From positions 29,005,933 through 29,069,932 of the forward strand of contig OZ021724.1 of the NCBI GenBank assembly GCA_963978545.1: a stretch of 64,000 nt of DNA, read 5' to 3'. The DNA comes from Linyphia triangularis. Taxonomy: Eukaryota; Arthropoda; Arachnida; Araneae; Linyphiidae. A model generated the notes under the pieces. It ran no database searches, had not been told where the DNA came from, and saw nothing but the letters and a program-made list of their open reading frames with translations. The position numbers and the translations under genes were made by a program. Shown one piece after another: positions 42,645 to 64,000 of the stretch (position 1 is the stretch's first letter; every line of letters starts with the position of its first letter).

Positions 42645-42700
42645 GGTCATCATACACAAGATCCACATAACGGGTTTTGTGGATCTTATGTTTGATGACC
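42645..42700. repeat. Small hairpin, 23-bp arms
   Basis: GGTCATCATACACAAGATCC and its near reverse complement (GGATCTTATGTTTGATGACC) face each other across a loop of about 10 bases, with two or three mismatches. Confidence 0.8.
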
Positions 42701-42775
42701 GGTAACACTAATAATAAAAAAATATACTATGTATATTTAGTAAAATTGTAATTAAAAGGACTATTTTAGCTCTTA

Positions 42776-43033
42776 TGGTACCAGTACACTCTCGCCGAGA
42801 CAAGACGAGGCGCTGCAAGGTTTTTTTTCCCCCTTCTTTATCTCAATCGAAATGGAGGTAAATTTACACGCTCGCCTCTCGGGCAGACAAACCGACACCA
42901 GACGGAGCACAGGCGAGCCCGAGCGTAGTTGAGGCGTGATAGGCCGAGTCATGGCAGAAGAATCCGAGCGCACCAAGTACACTCTCCCACTAACAGCGGC
43001 TCGTCTTGTCTCAGCGAGAATGTACTGGTACCA
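42776..43033. mobile_element. Harbinger-type MITE, 258 bp
   Basis: Terminal inverted repeats of about 41 bp (42776-42816 and 42993-43033) start TGGTACCAGTACA and differ at only a few positions. A TTA duplication flanks both ends (42773-42775 and 43034-43036), the target preference of the PIF/Harbinger superfamily. The interior is strikingly GC-rich for this window. No transposase, so it depends on an autonomous relative. Confidence 0.88.
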
Positions 43034-43036
43034 TTA

Positions 43037-44854
43037 GAATTAGCCTCTAGAAGTTGTGAAGAAGGGGGGAACCTTGGCATTCATTCCATTGGTATTCATT
43101 CGTTTAGTTTTACTTTCTCACATTAGATTCAATTACAGTATTATAAACTAGAACAAAATATATGATTCACGAAAAGAATTGTTTATTTCCTTTCTAAGCT
43201 TTTGTTTTAGGAGGTTCTGTTTGAAATCTACGCATGAAAGTAAAATTTTATAGATAAGTTAACTGTTTATTTTCACTTTGATTAATGTGTTTTTAATAAG
43301 TTACTTTTACTAAACAAATTGTAATGTTCTTCATAAGGATTTTTGCCATAGTTTTAAATGTATATGTCACACCATAAATGAGTCGAAGTAAATATTTTGA
43401 AATGACTGCCAATGGGGTAAATTGAACCACAAGAAACTGGGCAGTTAGAGTCCATGTTTAGTCCTGCCCCATCATTAAAGTTATGTTTGTTTAATGTATA
43501 GTAAAAAAAAATATTTATTTCATGTATGAATTTTAAATTTTAAGTCAGTCCTATACATATATAGAGACTATTTGATTTAAGTATCAAATAAAAAATAATA
43601 ATGAATAGAAATATAAAAACAAATTAAAATTTATTTGGATACATTTAATTGTTAAGTTAAATATCAAACTTAAAACCAAAACATTAACGCTTATTGCCAT
43701 TCTTATCACTTGTATTAATACAAGGGAATTTTATATTAATTAATCATGAATAAATAAACTTAGGAGTGCAAATAAATCTTTAATATATAAATTAGACAAG
43801 TTAGTTCTGAAAATGAGACTTAAAACACTTATGTTTTGTTTGACGATTCAAGCGACGAAACGTCAAATTTAAAGATGATACAACTTACCTGATCAACATA
43901 AGTTCTAAAGAGATAGAAAAAGGGGATTTTACTTTAATTGCTTTTGCCCCAATAAATTATAAACAAAAAACCTTTTACTAGGTTCAAAAAAAATCATTAG
44001 AATAGCAAGAGAAGATGATTAACACCTACATGAAGTTGATTTTTTTTTTTTTTTTTTTTTTATCTAAACTGACTGGAAGATGTTTCAAAGACGTAGGATA
44101 TAAAAATTACATAAACAGAAACAACATTATGATGTATCTTTTAAAACCAAAAAACAACTGCTTCTCCTAAGAGAGTTTGATCGATATTGCATTTCAGTAT
44201 TGACATTAATCATTATAATTGTCAGTAGATGTGTACCTAAGTATCCAGTAGTTCAAATTAGTAGTAAAACATCTGTCCAGTAGTAAAACGTCATATGAAA
44301 AGGATCATCTTGATTCATTTCATATGACGTTTTAAAAATTAATTTTCTCTATATTTTTGTTGCAGTAATTAATTCTATTTCTAGTATTATCAAATGATAT
44401 AATGAAGTTTGTTTTAGAGCATAATTTTCTTTATACTTTACATTAGCTTTGAATGCACATCCAATAATATCTAAAACCTGTTCAACGTCCTCCTCTCCCC
44501 AATATCGAACATGAAAAACTTTTAGATGTTTAACGTTAAAAGACGAATTCAAGTGACTTGCATCAAAAAATAATAACTAAAATATTGTTAATTTAAATAT
44601 CAATGCATTTTACAAGTCATTTCAAACAACAGAAAATAGTTATTTTTAATTGAAATTCGAATATGAGTATAAAAGTTGCCAAATGGCAATATTTTCTTAT
44701 GGTAACTTTTTCTTAGACTAAACGATAAGGGAACCCTTGGATTTAAAAGGAATAAATTTTTTTTCTAAGTCGAAAATGTGTTTTTGGATTGAAAATGAAT
44801 GAATGATGGAACAAAAATGTCAATTTTCGATTCCGAATAATTTTAAACACATAA
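43037..44854. other. Intergenic spacer between MFSD6-like and SDR genes
   Basis: AT-rich. The only structure found is a short hairpin at 44285-44333 with 16-bp perfect arms (AAAACGTCATATGAAA). The transporter and the dehydrogenase gene converge on this spacer. Confidence 0.45.
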
Positions 44855-47800
44855 TCAGTCTAAATTTCCAATACGACTTATTCCAAACAGTTTTTTGATA
44901 AAGAAGTCTTGAACAATGCTCGGCATGTTTTCATGAACAAACAAAATCCATCGAAACAAACTGTTTCTCCGAGGTTTGTAGGTGATGTCAGGTTGCAATA
45001 AAGTCACTGCTGTCACCATGTCATTTACCACTACCTCTGTTCTGGAGGAGGCAAAATCAAGAACAGTATGCAATTTTTTCTTCAGTTCCCCGTAATAGTC
45101 ATCGCCGTAGTCCTGCAAGATATCTTCTTCAGTAGATTCGAAAGAATTTTTCAAAAGTTTTTCCACTGTTTCTCTATTAGTTAGCTGAGTCCTGGATTTA
45201 AAAGTGAAACATATGTTACAGATTGACATTCATTATTTTGCTGTCAAGAAGTAAAATTATAGCAAACATAACTTTTAATAAAAGAAGGATATCATGACGA
45301 CACTGTAATACATTTTAGAACAGAGAAATAAGTTAATCTTAAAATAACCTGACTCTTGTAGTCTGAGTGAAATTTTAATAATTTGTATTATGGTATGAGT
45401 TAATTGGGCGAATTCCGATTGCTACCAAAAATATTTTTGACTGTATGCAGTATATTATTGCTTTATAAAAAAAAAAAATTACTGAAGAACGATTGATTTC
45501 TTTATAAAATCAATTTATGCATAGACATAAAAATAAAACGAACAACAAAATTTGAAATGTTACTGTAATTTTGTTTTTCAACTGTATGTAGTATATTACA
45601 AATGTTTTATAAAATAAAAATGTATTAAAGTACGATTGATTTTATTTTTAAATTAATTTATACATATACATAAAAATAAACAAAGAAATCAAAATTTTGA
45701 TACAGCTTTGTTTCTCAATAAATTAAAACGTAATTGCAATGTATTCTACTAAAATTAATAGTATTTTCTGTTAAAACGCATAATTGTCCTAATCGTATTA
45801 TGCATAAAAATTGAGGAAAGGAATACAAAGCTCAAATTAACTCAATTTTACTTTAAAATTATAATAAACTTCAGATAATATAGACAACATAATAACATTT
45901 TAATAGTGAATAATTAATTAAGCGTATACCTCTATGTCATTAAAGATAATTTAAATTGCTTATCTAATTAAAACTTCGAATCAACTTAAAACTTCAAAGT
46001 TTTCATTAAAGGTAATTCGTAATTCATTTATGAAACTGATCATAGTTTCAATTCAATGTTCCTAAGTAATTTAAAACTTTAAAAAGTAATTTAAAAATCA
46101 AATTTTACTCTATAATAAACTTAAGATAATATAAATAACGTAATAAAATTTTAATAGGGAACTTAATAGTGAATAATTAATAAAGCGTATGCCTCTACCC
46201 TCTACGTCATTAAAGGTAATGAACATTGTATACATAATTAAAATTTTGAATGAACTTAAAACAACTACTTACTGAAACAATTCGGGTTCTATTGATACGA
46301 CGGATATATCCCATGCGGATAACTCCAATCGCAGGCATTCGTTAAATCCTACAGATGCAAATTTGCTCATGAAATAAGGCATACAGTGGACAAAACCCAT
46401 TCTACCTAAATAAGATATAAATAGTTAAAAAAAAAAAATTTAAAAAAAAAAAAGATTTAAAAATTAAAAAAAAAAACATGTAAATTACAAACTACATAAG
46501 TATATCTCGCAAAACATTTTTTTTTTTTTTTTTTAAAGTTAATTTTATTTATATATGCCATCTGTCAACTGAAATATTGAATGGTAAAAAATTCTATTTT
46601 ATATGCAAATTTACTAGTCTTAGTGGGAATTTTCAACATTTTTGAAAAATCGTTTTTAAAGAAGAAGAATAAGGAGCTTTTTAAATAATTAAAAGTACCA
46701 TTTTCCTCTTATCTCCTATCCTTTATTATTAAATTCATACGCTACCTCCAGATTTTATTCATGAGTGAAAATTTTTAACTAGGGGTGTACAACATCGCAC
46801 AGCTTTCAATAACACTATTATAATGACGTGGATTGATGCTATTTATCGTTTTTATATTTTCACCATTAATTTTTTAAAAAAACCAGTTTGGCGAGTCAAC
46901 TTGTATGGGACTTTATAAAAATCACCATCAAAATTGTGATTTTGGAGATATACTTTTCGATAATTCTTGCATTATCCTTTCTTGTAAGTGAAACAGAGGA
47001 GAGGAGAAAAACAGTCGGTGATGAGCTATGCTCAAGGGAGAGAACTCTCGGTTGAAGACATTCGTTTTCCCACTTTTTACGCCTTGATCGCATTTTTACG
47101 GTAATTTCGTAGGTGGGGATGTTTCGAATGTCTTTACAGGCATTACCACAGCGAATTAATCAAAATCATTAGATCTGGGGTTTTTTTTTTTGTTTTTATT
47201 TCGCAATTACTACAAAACATTATATATTTTTTTTCAATTGCAGCTACCTTATGCGCATCCATAATTTTGACGAAAAACCATAATGGTAGGCCCTATAACC
47301 ACCATTGACCCATACACAAAATTTGAACACTTAAGATCAATTATTTTGAGAGTTATGCTGACCACGTACACATAAACATAAATTTTTCCTAGAGCACTTT
47401 TTTAAAATCAGGATGTTCCAAAATAGGAGAAAGGCCAAAAAATCGAAATTTTCTTCGCCCGAAAACAATACTTTCATTACTCTATCTAAACACATGTGTA
47501 ATTGAAAGTTAAAAAATAAGCAAGTTGGATTGTGACAGTTACTGGCACTAAAAGATCCATTACTGTTCAAGTATCAAGCGTTTCAACTTTAGATACATTT
47601 AATAACTTAAAATCTTCCATATTTAAACAAATGATTACAAAAAGCATTCCAAATAAAAAATTTTGGTTGTAATAAAATTTTACCAAGTTGGCAAATGCGG
47701 CACTTTGTGTGATAACTTGTCACCGAATATCCAAGTTCCAAACCTATATATGCCGGCAGTCAGGATATGTGAACTTTCTATAGAGTTAGTATATATGGCT

Positions 47801-50659
47801 AATGGCAAATTGATGTCTGGTTGCCATTTTCGGTACTATAGGAGTATCTTTCGAATTGAATTTTCGTATAGAGAATTGTCTTTGTGAGATCTTTAATTTG
47901 ACATATGCTACACAACTATATAATTTGTGGTTTGTCTGGAATTGTTGACCTCAGACAGTAGAACAGAGCCTTTGTATAAGCTTCTCCCTACATTAACATA
48001 GTGAAGAAGCTAAAATTGCTTCATTTCTGATTAAGGAAGCTTCAGAAATGCTTGAAATATATTGCAATAATTAGTTTTAGTAAAAAATAACCCTCTTAAC
48101 TGTCAGAAATAAATATATTGATAGCCACAAGCATTATAGTCAATATCTGGCCCAATTGAGATTTTGATATCCATTCAAGTCTAACTCTTTCCTTATGACT
48201 TTTTCAGATAATAATTGAGGTGCTAGTTGCAAAAAAGATTTGTGTGTATACTTAAACGATCTTTTAGCGTTTACCGAAAGCTTACAAAAGTGGACACTCA
48301 ATAGTTGTGCCATTCGCCATCGAGTTAAATTTTTGTGAATTAAGAAAAATAAAATGTTTTAACGTTTTCAATGACGATTGGATACTTCAAATTCAAAAAT
48401 TAGTTGTAGATTTTTCTTTTATAAGGTCTTAAGTAAGACTGTTAAATACCTCAAAAGTAATATCATACAATAAACACAAATCCATCCTCTAATGTACTTA
48501 CACCACTTGTATTCCTCAATTATTTATTTTTTCAATGAAAGGCATGTCCCTGATATATCGAGTTTTAATAAGGAATCATCTTGCAATTGTTATGCAAGCA
48601 ATTGAGTATTTTGCTCTTAATTATTACCTGCCAAGCTTGTGACGTTGACAACTCGACCTTTGCTTTTTCTCAAAAGAGGTGCAAAGGCCTTGGTGACCCT
48701 CACTTGGCCGAAGACATTGACTTCCATTGTGCTTTTAAAATCCTCTATAGTTGAAAATTCAACTGAAAAACCTTTCAAAATTCCAGCGTTGTTGACAACA
48801 GCCCATAACTCTGAAAAGAAAAATACAGAGACTTATATTTTAAACGTTTGATGAAATACGAGGAACCTAGATGATCTAACAAGATCAGGAGTTCAAGATA
48901 TTTGATTAAAAAAAAATCAAGTTGAATTTCTTTAAAGACAAGCTAAACGATGTAATTAGATTCAAATTCTGATACCTAAAAGATTAAATTAAATAGATTA
49001 CCTTTTAATTAGTATGCATGATGAATTAATAATAAAAAATTTGGCTTTGGAAATGAGTGTTAAACTAGAATTTAGTTTCTAAATGACTTACCCAATGCGA
49101 AACAGATGTTCTTTGCATTTTTTTTAACCAGTTCATGGATAAGTTAAAAGACACTATCTCTTTTCAGAAGAAAATTAAAATACCTCAAAATGCTAATTAA
49201 TATTTCTTAGCGAGACCAACTAAACCAATAAGGAATAAAACATTGGAATTAAACTTACTGTTTGATCCTAGATTATCTTTGACAATTTGAACCGCTTTCT
49301 TGATGCTTTCATCCTTAGTCACATCCATCCCTATAACCCGAAGACGGACCGACGACGTTTTTAGAAGTTTTGCAGCCCCTTCACCCTCTGGAAAAAGACA
49401 GCAGGCAAACACGTAGAAACCTTTCTGTTCCAGTTTCTTGGCGAGCTGATGACCGAATCCAGTATCGCATCCTAAAATGAAAGTAGTTTTCAAAAATTGT
49501 TAAACTTGGCGTAATGCAACAAATTCGTGTAGCTAGTTGAAGAATAATTTAGCACTATGTAGCTTTATTTCTATCATTAATCAGTAATTGAAATTTTTTT
49601 AATTGTAAATGTCATTATTATTAGTAGCAGTAGTAGTAGAAATATTATTTTTTTATTATTATTGTTGTTGATGCTGTTGTTGTTGTTAATATTATTATCA
49701 CCTACTTTCTGTGTGGCCCCGAGTTGCGATGACCCGCCATTGTGTATGGGTCCCTTCTTTTGACAGGTTCATTACTATGCAAGCACAGACTCACTAAAAA
49801 TTCTATTGCTACGTAAAGACAGGCTCTATTCGCTTGCTGAAAGGTTAATTGCTGCTTAAGCAATTCAGCATAGGTTCGCTTCTATCGTTACAAGATCCAT
49901 TTTCACGGAAACTTACGTTATTAGACCTCTCCCTCTGTCGAGAAACAAATAAAAAATGTCTAGATAATACAATAGCACACTCTACCCCCCTCCCCCCCTT
50001 TGACCTCTTCGGGAATCTTTTTTAAGCCCCTTAGCCTGACCCCTTCTCCAACTACTTTCTAAAAATCCTCTAATATAATCCCCATTAGACCGAATATAAC
50101 ATTGCGTTGCTCTACACATTTTAATAACTTTTACAGCATACACCTCAAACCGTTTACAACTATACTCCACTACAATGAGATACCATGATTTTAAATGTAT
50201 TTAATACTGAATTGAAATTGTTAAGATCAATATCATTTATTAAGTGAAAAATTACATTCACAACAAATGAAAAATAAAAAAAACTATTTTTCAAAATCAT
50301 GTGGATTGATTCGTTTAAAAACTAATCGACACAGCTTAACCTATACACAGTAAATAAATAGGAATCATAATTTTAACGCATAAAAATATCCTCAGCATAT
50401 TTTAACAAAATTCATTTTAAAGTGATGAAGATAGCTTACCAGTTACAAGGACTGCTTTGTTATCCGGCTTCACCTCATCTTTCAAATAAAAAAATTTCGT
50501 GAATCGGAATGTACACATCGAAAAAAGTAAAAATGTTATACATTTTCCTAATAATTCTAAGTAGCATCCTGATACACCGGGGAAAAGAATATAAAGAAGT
50601 TGCAAAATCAAAGCTACAACAGTAATATGAACCACACACGCACACAAATATCTATTCAT
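44855..50659 (-). CDS. Short-chain dehydrogenase/reductase (retinol/17-beta-HSD/BDH1-like), SDR-1
   Basis: Five minus-strand exons: 50659-50440, 49471-49259, 48810-48628, 46405-46273 and 45191-44855 (220, 213, 183, 133, 337 nt), giving 361 codons and TGA. Donors (GTAAGC, GTAAGT, GTAATA, GTAAGT) and AG acceptors fit at every junction. About 70 N-terminal residues hold two hydrophobic segments (residues 11-26 and 35-49), suggesting an ER or mitochondrial membrane anchor. The Rossmann cofactor motif TGCDTGFG is at 73-80, NNAG at 151-154, catalytic Ser at 203 (VTSLAG), and YFMSK with Tyr216 and Lys220. The FPEGEGA stretch after the second strand is typical of the SDR9C group (retinol, hydroxysteroid and hydroxybutyrate dehydrogenases). 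It should use NAD(P) on a lipid-like alcohol; the substrate cannot be fixed from sequence. Confidence 0.92.
46779..47512 (+). repeat. 0.7-kb repeat R, copy 6 (in SDR-1 intron 3)
   Basis: Starts AGGGGTGTACAACATCGCAC and ends CACATGTGTAATTGAAAGTT, with GAAACAGAGGAGAGGAGAAA, GGCATTACCACAGCGA and GAGAGTTATGCTGACCACGT inside. Orientation is opposite to the host gene. Confidence 0.82.
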
Positions 50660-51536
50660 AATAGTGGTTACAATGTCCGTAAAAAGAAAAGTGATACATC
50701 AACTCTTTGTGAAAACTGGTAGGATACTTTTAAGCGTTTCAACCCATGCCATCTGCCAAATAAGGAAGCTGGATTAAAAATATCAATTTTAATACAATTA
50801 TACTTGATATCTACAAAGTATCGCTTAAAACTTTCCTTGTCACCATTAACTTTGAAAAAGAAATTCAGCAATTAATTATCTTCGCTATATTAGAAATGCC
50901 ACAATGTGACTTTATTCTCTATAATTATGTTTCTAATTTGGACATTTAATTTTGAAAAAAATAAGGAAAATCTTGAACTATAACTTAAATTTCTGAATGA
51001 CCAAGCGGAAGGTCAATGATAACGTAAATTTCCATATGTCCAAGAGGAAGATTTAGATTAATTCCTAAAATGATTAAAAGTAACTAGTAAAAATGATCCC
51101 TTGTTTATTTCGTTACAAAACAAAACACATAAGGCTCTTTCACTTTTCAGTGGCGAACGTACATCACGGCTTCAAACGTTCAGATAAGCATCTCTAAGCC
51201 GATATATGCAATTATATTGAGCTCATTGTACTGGATCACAGCTGTGGCTAGCCCGGGTGTCTTTACAGTGACTATGTATAATAAGGACCTAAGTAAAAAT
51301 AGCGAATTTGATTCATTTGCCATGGATTCCGGAGAATGACTCATGAGAACACTATAAGCATACCTATTAAAAACTTTTCTTGTCAATTAATTTTATTTTC
51401 AACTACGAAAAATAACAAACCAAAAAAACAATATTAAAACGCTTTTTATTCATAATATTTAGAATAGCATGTATAAAGTAGTTAAAGATGATGTAACTAA
51501 AGAAATCGTACTTAATAATTTAAGAAATAAAAGAAC
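50660..51536. other. Upstream region of SDR-1
   Basis: Between the SDR-1 start codon and a SINE. Presumably contains the promoter and 5' untranslated region; I cannot place a TATA box or initiator with confidence. No other gene seen. Confidence 0.4.
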
Positions 51537-51548
51537 GAAATCCGTTGG

Positions 51549-51730
51549 TTGGTTGGTTGTTTTCAGATTATCTGGCGCCGTCAGCAACACGAGGGCTATA
51601 ATGAGCCGAAACATTCGTCATTAGGCAAGCCAACATACATTTACAAACACCCATGCCTAACACGGGACTCGAACCCGCAACCTCGCGGTCTAGAAGCTAG
51701 CACGCTAACCACTATACCGTTTGGTCGGCC
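51549..51730 (-). mobile_element. tRNA-derived SINE A, copy 3
   Basis: Minus-strand copy of the family at 3471 and 8839: GGACTCGAACCCGCAACC is the reversed B box and TCAGATTATCTGGCGCC the reversed tail. Flanked by a 12-bp duplication GAAATCCGTTGG (51537-51548 and 51731-51742). Confidence 0.93.
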
Positions 51731-51779
51731 GAAATCCGTTGGAATTTTATGCAAGAGCAGATGTTTTACATTGTGTGCC

Positions 51780-53190
51780 TTATTTTTAAATTCTTTATAT
51801 TAAAGTCGATTTTATGTGTGTGTTTTATGACGGGAAAATTTTTGGAGATCTAGTAACCCACTTTCCAATATACAAACAAGCTGAAACCTGGCAGATAGAC
51901 TAGTTGTCGATGACACGGCATTCTATCAGGTATTTAAGGCAAAAAAGAAATTATATAATGATACGAAATCGATGCTTTTCTTCGTAGTGGTCAAACACTA
52001 CAAATAATCTGTCTGAACTCAAAATCACAACAAATTTTTAATTGTACATACCTAAAAGTTTGCATTGAATATAAAAAATTTATAATAAACAGTTGGGGGG
52101 GAGTTATTTTTTACTAATCAAAACTGGCATGTGACCCAGACTACAAATAAAATATCGAAATATTTATTTCTGACATGTTTTCTTAAACAGATTTTTAATC
52201 AGGAAACAGCTGGTTACTGGTACATAAAAAAGTGGTCTGAAAAACAATTTTCAATTTAAATTTTTAAAAAATATAAAAAAATTTGTATTTAGGAAATAAC
52301 TATCGATAAGACACTAGTATGTTGATCGGAAGGATTTCTCCTCTCCCAAGATGAACCAGAAATTCCGGGTATTTATATTTTTAATTTCACCATTTCCAGG
52401 TCGTTAACCACTAAATCGACCTTCAATGATGTACTATTGAGGATAAAAATAGCTAATTACTGCTATCTCTGCTCGTACCCTTCAACTTGGTGATTTCCTG
52501 TAAGGAAAAGTGTGCTTTTTCCTTATTTTTAAATCCTTTCTATTAACTTCGATTTTGTGTGTATGTCGCTACCGGGCAAATTTGCGGAAGCCTAATAAAA
52601 CAACTTGCCGTCATCCAATCAGACTAAAATTTGGCAGATAGATTCGAATCGATAACAATGCATTCTATCAAGTTTCGAGGGATGTCACTGTCACTAAGAA
52701 ACCAGGTTTAAACACGCTTTTATTATCGCTTCTGATTATGAATAAACCAACATCCAGTCATCCAATCGAAACTTTGAAACTTGGCAGGTACACTAGTTGT
52801 CGAATACAATGCTTTCTATCAAGTTTTGAGACTGTCACACAAAGGTTACTTTTACACACGTTTCTATTATCTTATGTCAGAATTATCAGCTTTTAATCAC
52901 GTTCTATCATCAGGCTTTATTCAAACATGCTCAATTTGGCGAAATTAAATGACTGAAACTTTCCCCTATTAAGATTGACTAGGCAAAATCTTCAGAAGGC
53001 TAATTAACCCACTTGCGTTATCCAGTCGAGCTGAATCTTGTCGAATAGACTCGTTGTGGATGGCTATGTGCTCAATCAAGTTTTGGAGGCAAAAAAAAAG
53101 AAGTTAACAAGTAGTTCGGAATGGATATTTTGTTCTTAGTGGTCAAACACGATGAAAACTCGATCGGAGCTCAATAAGTTGCGATTGCAC
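51780..53190 (+). repeat. Dispersed repeat G, about three diverged copies in tandem
   Basis: Ordered phrases recur near 51785, 52530 and 52740-53100: TTTATATTAAAGTCGATTTT (or TATTAACTTCGATTTTGTG), a GGGCAAATTTGCGGAAGCC block, AACCCACTT...CCAAT, TTGGCAGATAGACTAGTTGT, and GCATTCTATCAAGTTT. No reading frame is conserved. A reverse-strand copy lies at 55315-55510, and the start phrase also precedes the 57.3-kb microsatellite. Confidence 0.7.
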
Positions 53191-54417
53191 ATAAAAATTG
53201 GTAATACATATAAAAGATATATATTAAAAACTTTGTTTTTACAGGTTTTTATTTGTTACTTGGCCTCTCTTTATGAGACAATTGATAATTTGGTAAATGT
53301 TTAATGTAGACATTTTCAAGAACTGTTTTGAGGAAAATCTCGTTCAGTGTGTTTGGATCTTATTTAGCTCGAAATAGGTGAAATGTAGAAAGAGGCGAAG
53401 TTCCGTTCTCTTTTTAATGCGAATTTTAGTGTATTACTTTGGAAATACAGCTGATTACATCAAAGTTAAAAATAGAAATATGTGGAATTGCCTTTATGGC
53501 CGTACTGAATTGGATACCTATAATATAGTCATTTTTCTTTTTATCCGTCCGTTATGAAACTAAAATGTTAATTAGTTGTTTTGTGATTGCGTGACTGTTA
53601 AGAATAGGTGGATAAAAAACAGTAACTTCAAAAACATCATTACATTTTAATTCTGTTTTCTCTCAATTAACAAGCTAACTAATATATTTAATTTTATTTA
53701 ATTTTACTAATTTATTTAATTTTAATGGCTATTCATTCTCACAAAAAATATCCAACGGTAAATTGTCGACACATAAAGGCAATTAGAATAACATGCAAGT
53801 TGTAATTTTTTTTTGTTTTGTGTTTTAGTAAATACAAATGCTGGATTTTACAAACTTCGGCTTCATTCAGTGCTGAATATATTATGCATCAGATATAAAA
53901 CTCAAATAGAATTACCCATCAACAAAGAATTCTCTAAAGATTGTTACCATTCTTTCCCACCTTGCATTATTAGCTAGAAAATTCAACTCTTTTACTCGTT
54001 CCTTTTTCTTTCCAATGCTTCATTAAAAAATACGTTTCAACATTAAGGAATTGTACCTCAGCGATATCCTTTATCTCCTTATTATATGTTTTGAATCTAA
54101 TATTCATTGAATAATGTGTATTTCTGCACCCAAAATCAGCTATATCTTTAAAAAATATCCTGAAATTTTTTTTATTTATTTTTCCTTTATTCATTAGTTT
54201 ATGTTCACGTGTTGTTTCAAACCGTTTTACTAACGTTAAGGAAACCCGTTATTTTTATATTCTCCCTACTATCACACAAAAGAAATTTAAAATGTCTTTG
54301 AATTTTTCTCAAAATTAAATTAATTCACTTTTTTATCCCTGGATGCTCCATCCAATATCTGCAATCAAGTTATTCACAACAAATATACACTGTTCAAAAT
54401 GTATAAAATCAATCATA
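53191..54417. other. Spacer downstream of SDR-2
   Basis: AT-rich; no coding potential recognised. Confidence 0.4.
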
Positions 54418-54423
54418 TTTATT
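54418..54423 (-). terminator. Candidate poly-A signal of SDR-2
   Basis: Minus-strand AATAAA about 6 bases after the stop codon (54430-54432). It is unusually close, but is the only such hexamer I noted near the stop. Confidence 0.45.
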
Positions 54424-54429
54424 TTTGGC

Positions 54430-63461
<9,032 letters not shown>

Positions 63462-63904
63462 CTAAAAATATAGAAACAATCAGACCTACTGACTTAGATA
63501 CATTTAAGAAACTTACTTATTCTGTATTAACTTTGCGTCGTTTTTTCTTCATTGTCTGTGCATCAGCGAACTTATTCAAAGTCCATAGCAAAATTCCATT
63601 TTCAATATCAATTTAAATCGCTGACTCTTTTTGCTTATAGAATAAATCCTTTCAAATGAGAAAAAAGTGCATTATAAAGAACAAAATGAGTAGAAGGTCA
63701 ATGTTAAAAATTTCAAATTAACAGTTATCTACTATTTTTGTTCAATATATGAAAATTACAGAGTCCCTTAATAATTTTATATACCTTAAAATGACCCCTT
63801 GCTAGTAAATTATTACACTGATATTAACTTTAGAGACTAATTTGTAAAGTTCCATTTTGTAAAGTTTGACTCAAGCACACTTTTTTGATCAAGCAATCGT
63901 GCAT

Positions 63905-63946
<42 letters not shown>

Positions 63947-64000
63947 GACATAAAAAAAAAAAAATTCAAAAAAAAAAAAAAAAAAAAAATGCATTATTTG
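63462..64000 (-). other. SDR-2 intron 1 (partial)
   Basis: AT-rich sequence upstream of the first visible SDR-2 exon, ending in two long poly-A runs (63909-63944 and about 63950-63989). No first exon is visible, so it lies to the right of the window. Confidence 0.6.

Noticed and set aside
42929..43126. Short ORFs around 42.8-43.1 kb that look coding because of high GC content
   Set aside because: They overlap the inverted-repeat MITE on both strands and match no family.

Overview
The window is eukaryotic, AT-rich (roughly 70% by eye), with introns bounded by GT-AG and a heavy, varied load of transposon debris. The two kinds of host gene (an MFSD6-type transporter and microsomal-type short-chain dehydrogenases with a CDTGFG cofactor motif) and the mobile-element set (Copia, a gypsy-like solo LTR, a Helitron-like element, tRNA-derived SINEs, Harbinger-like and pogo-like MITEs) fit an arthropod. 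An arachnid such as a spider is my best guess, but nothing in the window proves it.

Layout. 1-10945 is a satellite of about 0.7-kb monomers arranged as a roughly 2.1-kb trimeric higher-order repeat. It is interrupted by a decayed Ty1/Copia element (2122-6481, with both LTRs, primer site and polypurine tract visible) and by tRNA-derived SINEs at 3471-3645 (inside Copia) and 8839-9015. 11260-12924 is a non-autonomous Helitron-like element carrying a tandem array of about 148-bp units. 12925-35164 has no recognisable host coding gene. It holds a possible minus-strand 5' exon (13161), a second SINE (18129-18309), a gypsy-like solo LTR (19953-20417), a perfect 40-bp-arm hairpin (20621-20704), a 3.1-kb element with perfect 18-bp terminal inverted repeats (23253-26340), several copies of a roughly 0.7-kb repeat with short inverted ends, and three related blocks (around 14.6, 22.0 and 30.6 kb) sharing a core with an ATGGCGTC motif and a splice-donor-like site.

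Host genes. A complete three-exon MFSD6-like gene lies on the plus strand (35193-41460, 589 codons). Two paralogous short-chain dehydrogenase genes lie head-to-tail on the minus strand. The first is complete (44855-50659, five exons, 361 codons). The second (54430-63461) lacks only its first exon, which must lie beyond the right edge. Their internal exons have identical lengths (213, 183 and 133 nt) and identical splice phases, so they are a tandem gene duplication. The transporter and the dehydrogenases show no obvious functional link.

The spaces between and inside these genes hold a fold-back repeat pair, a 258-bp Harbinger-type MITE (42776-43033), a third SINE A copy (51549-51730), a 172-bp pogo-type MITE (60749-60920), a decayed LINE endonuclease fragment, and three very long tetranucleotide arrays. 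I found no rRNA, CRISPR or functional tRNA gene. All similarities were judged by eye, without database searches.
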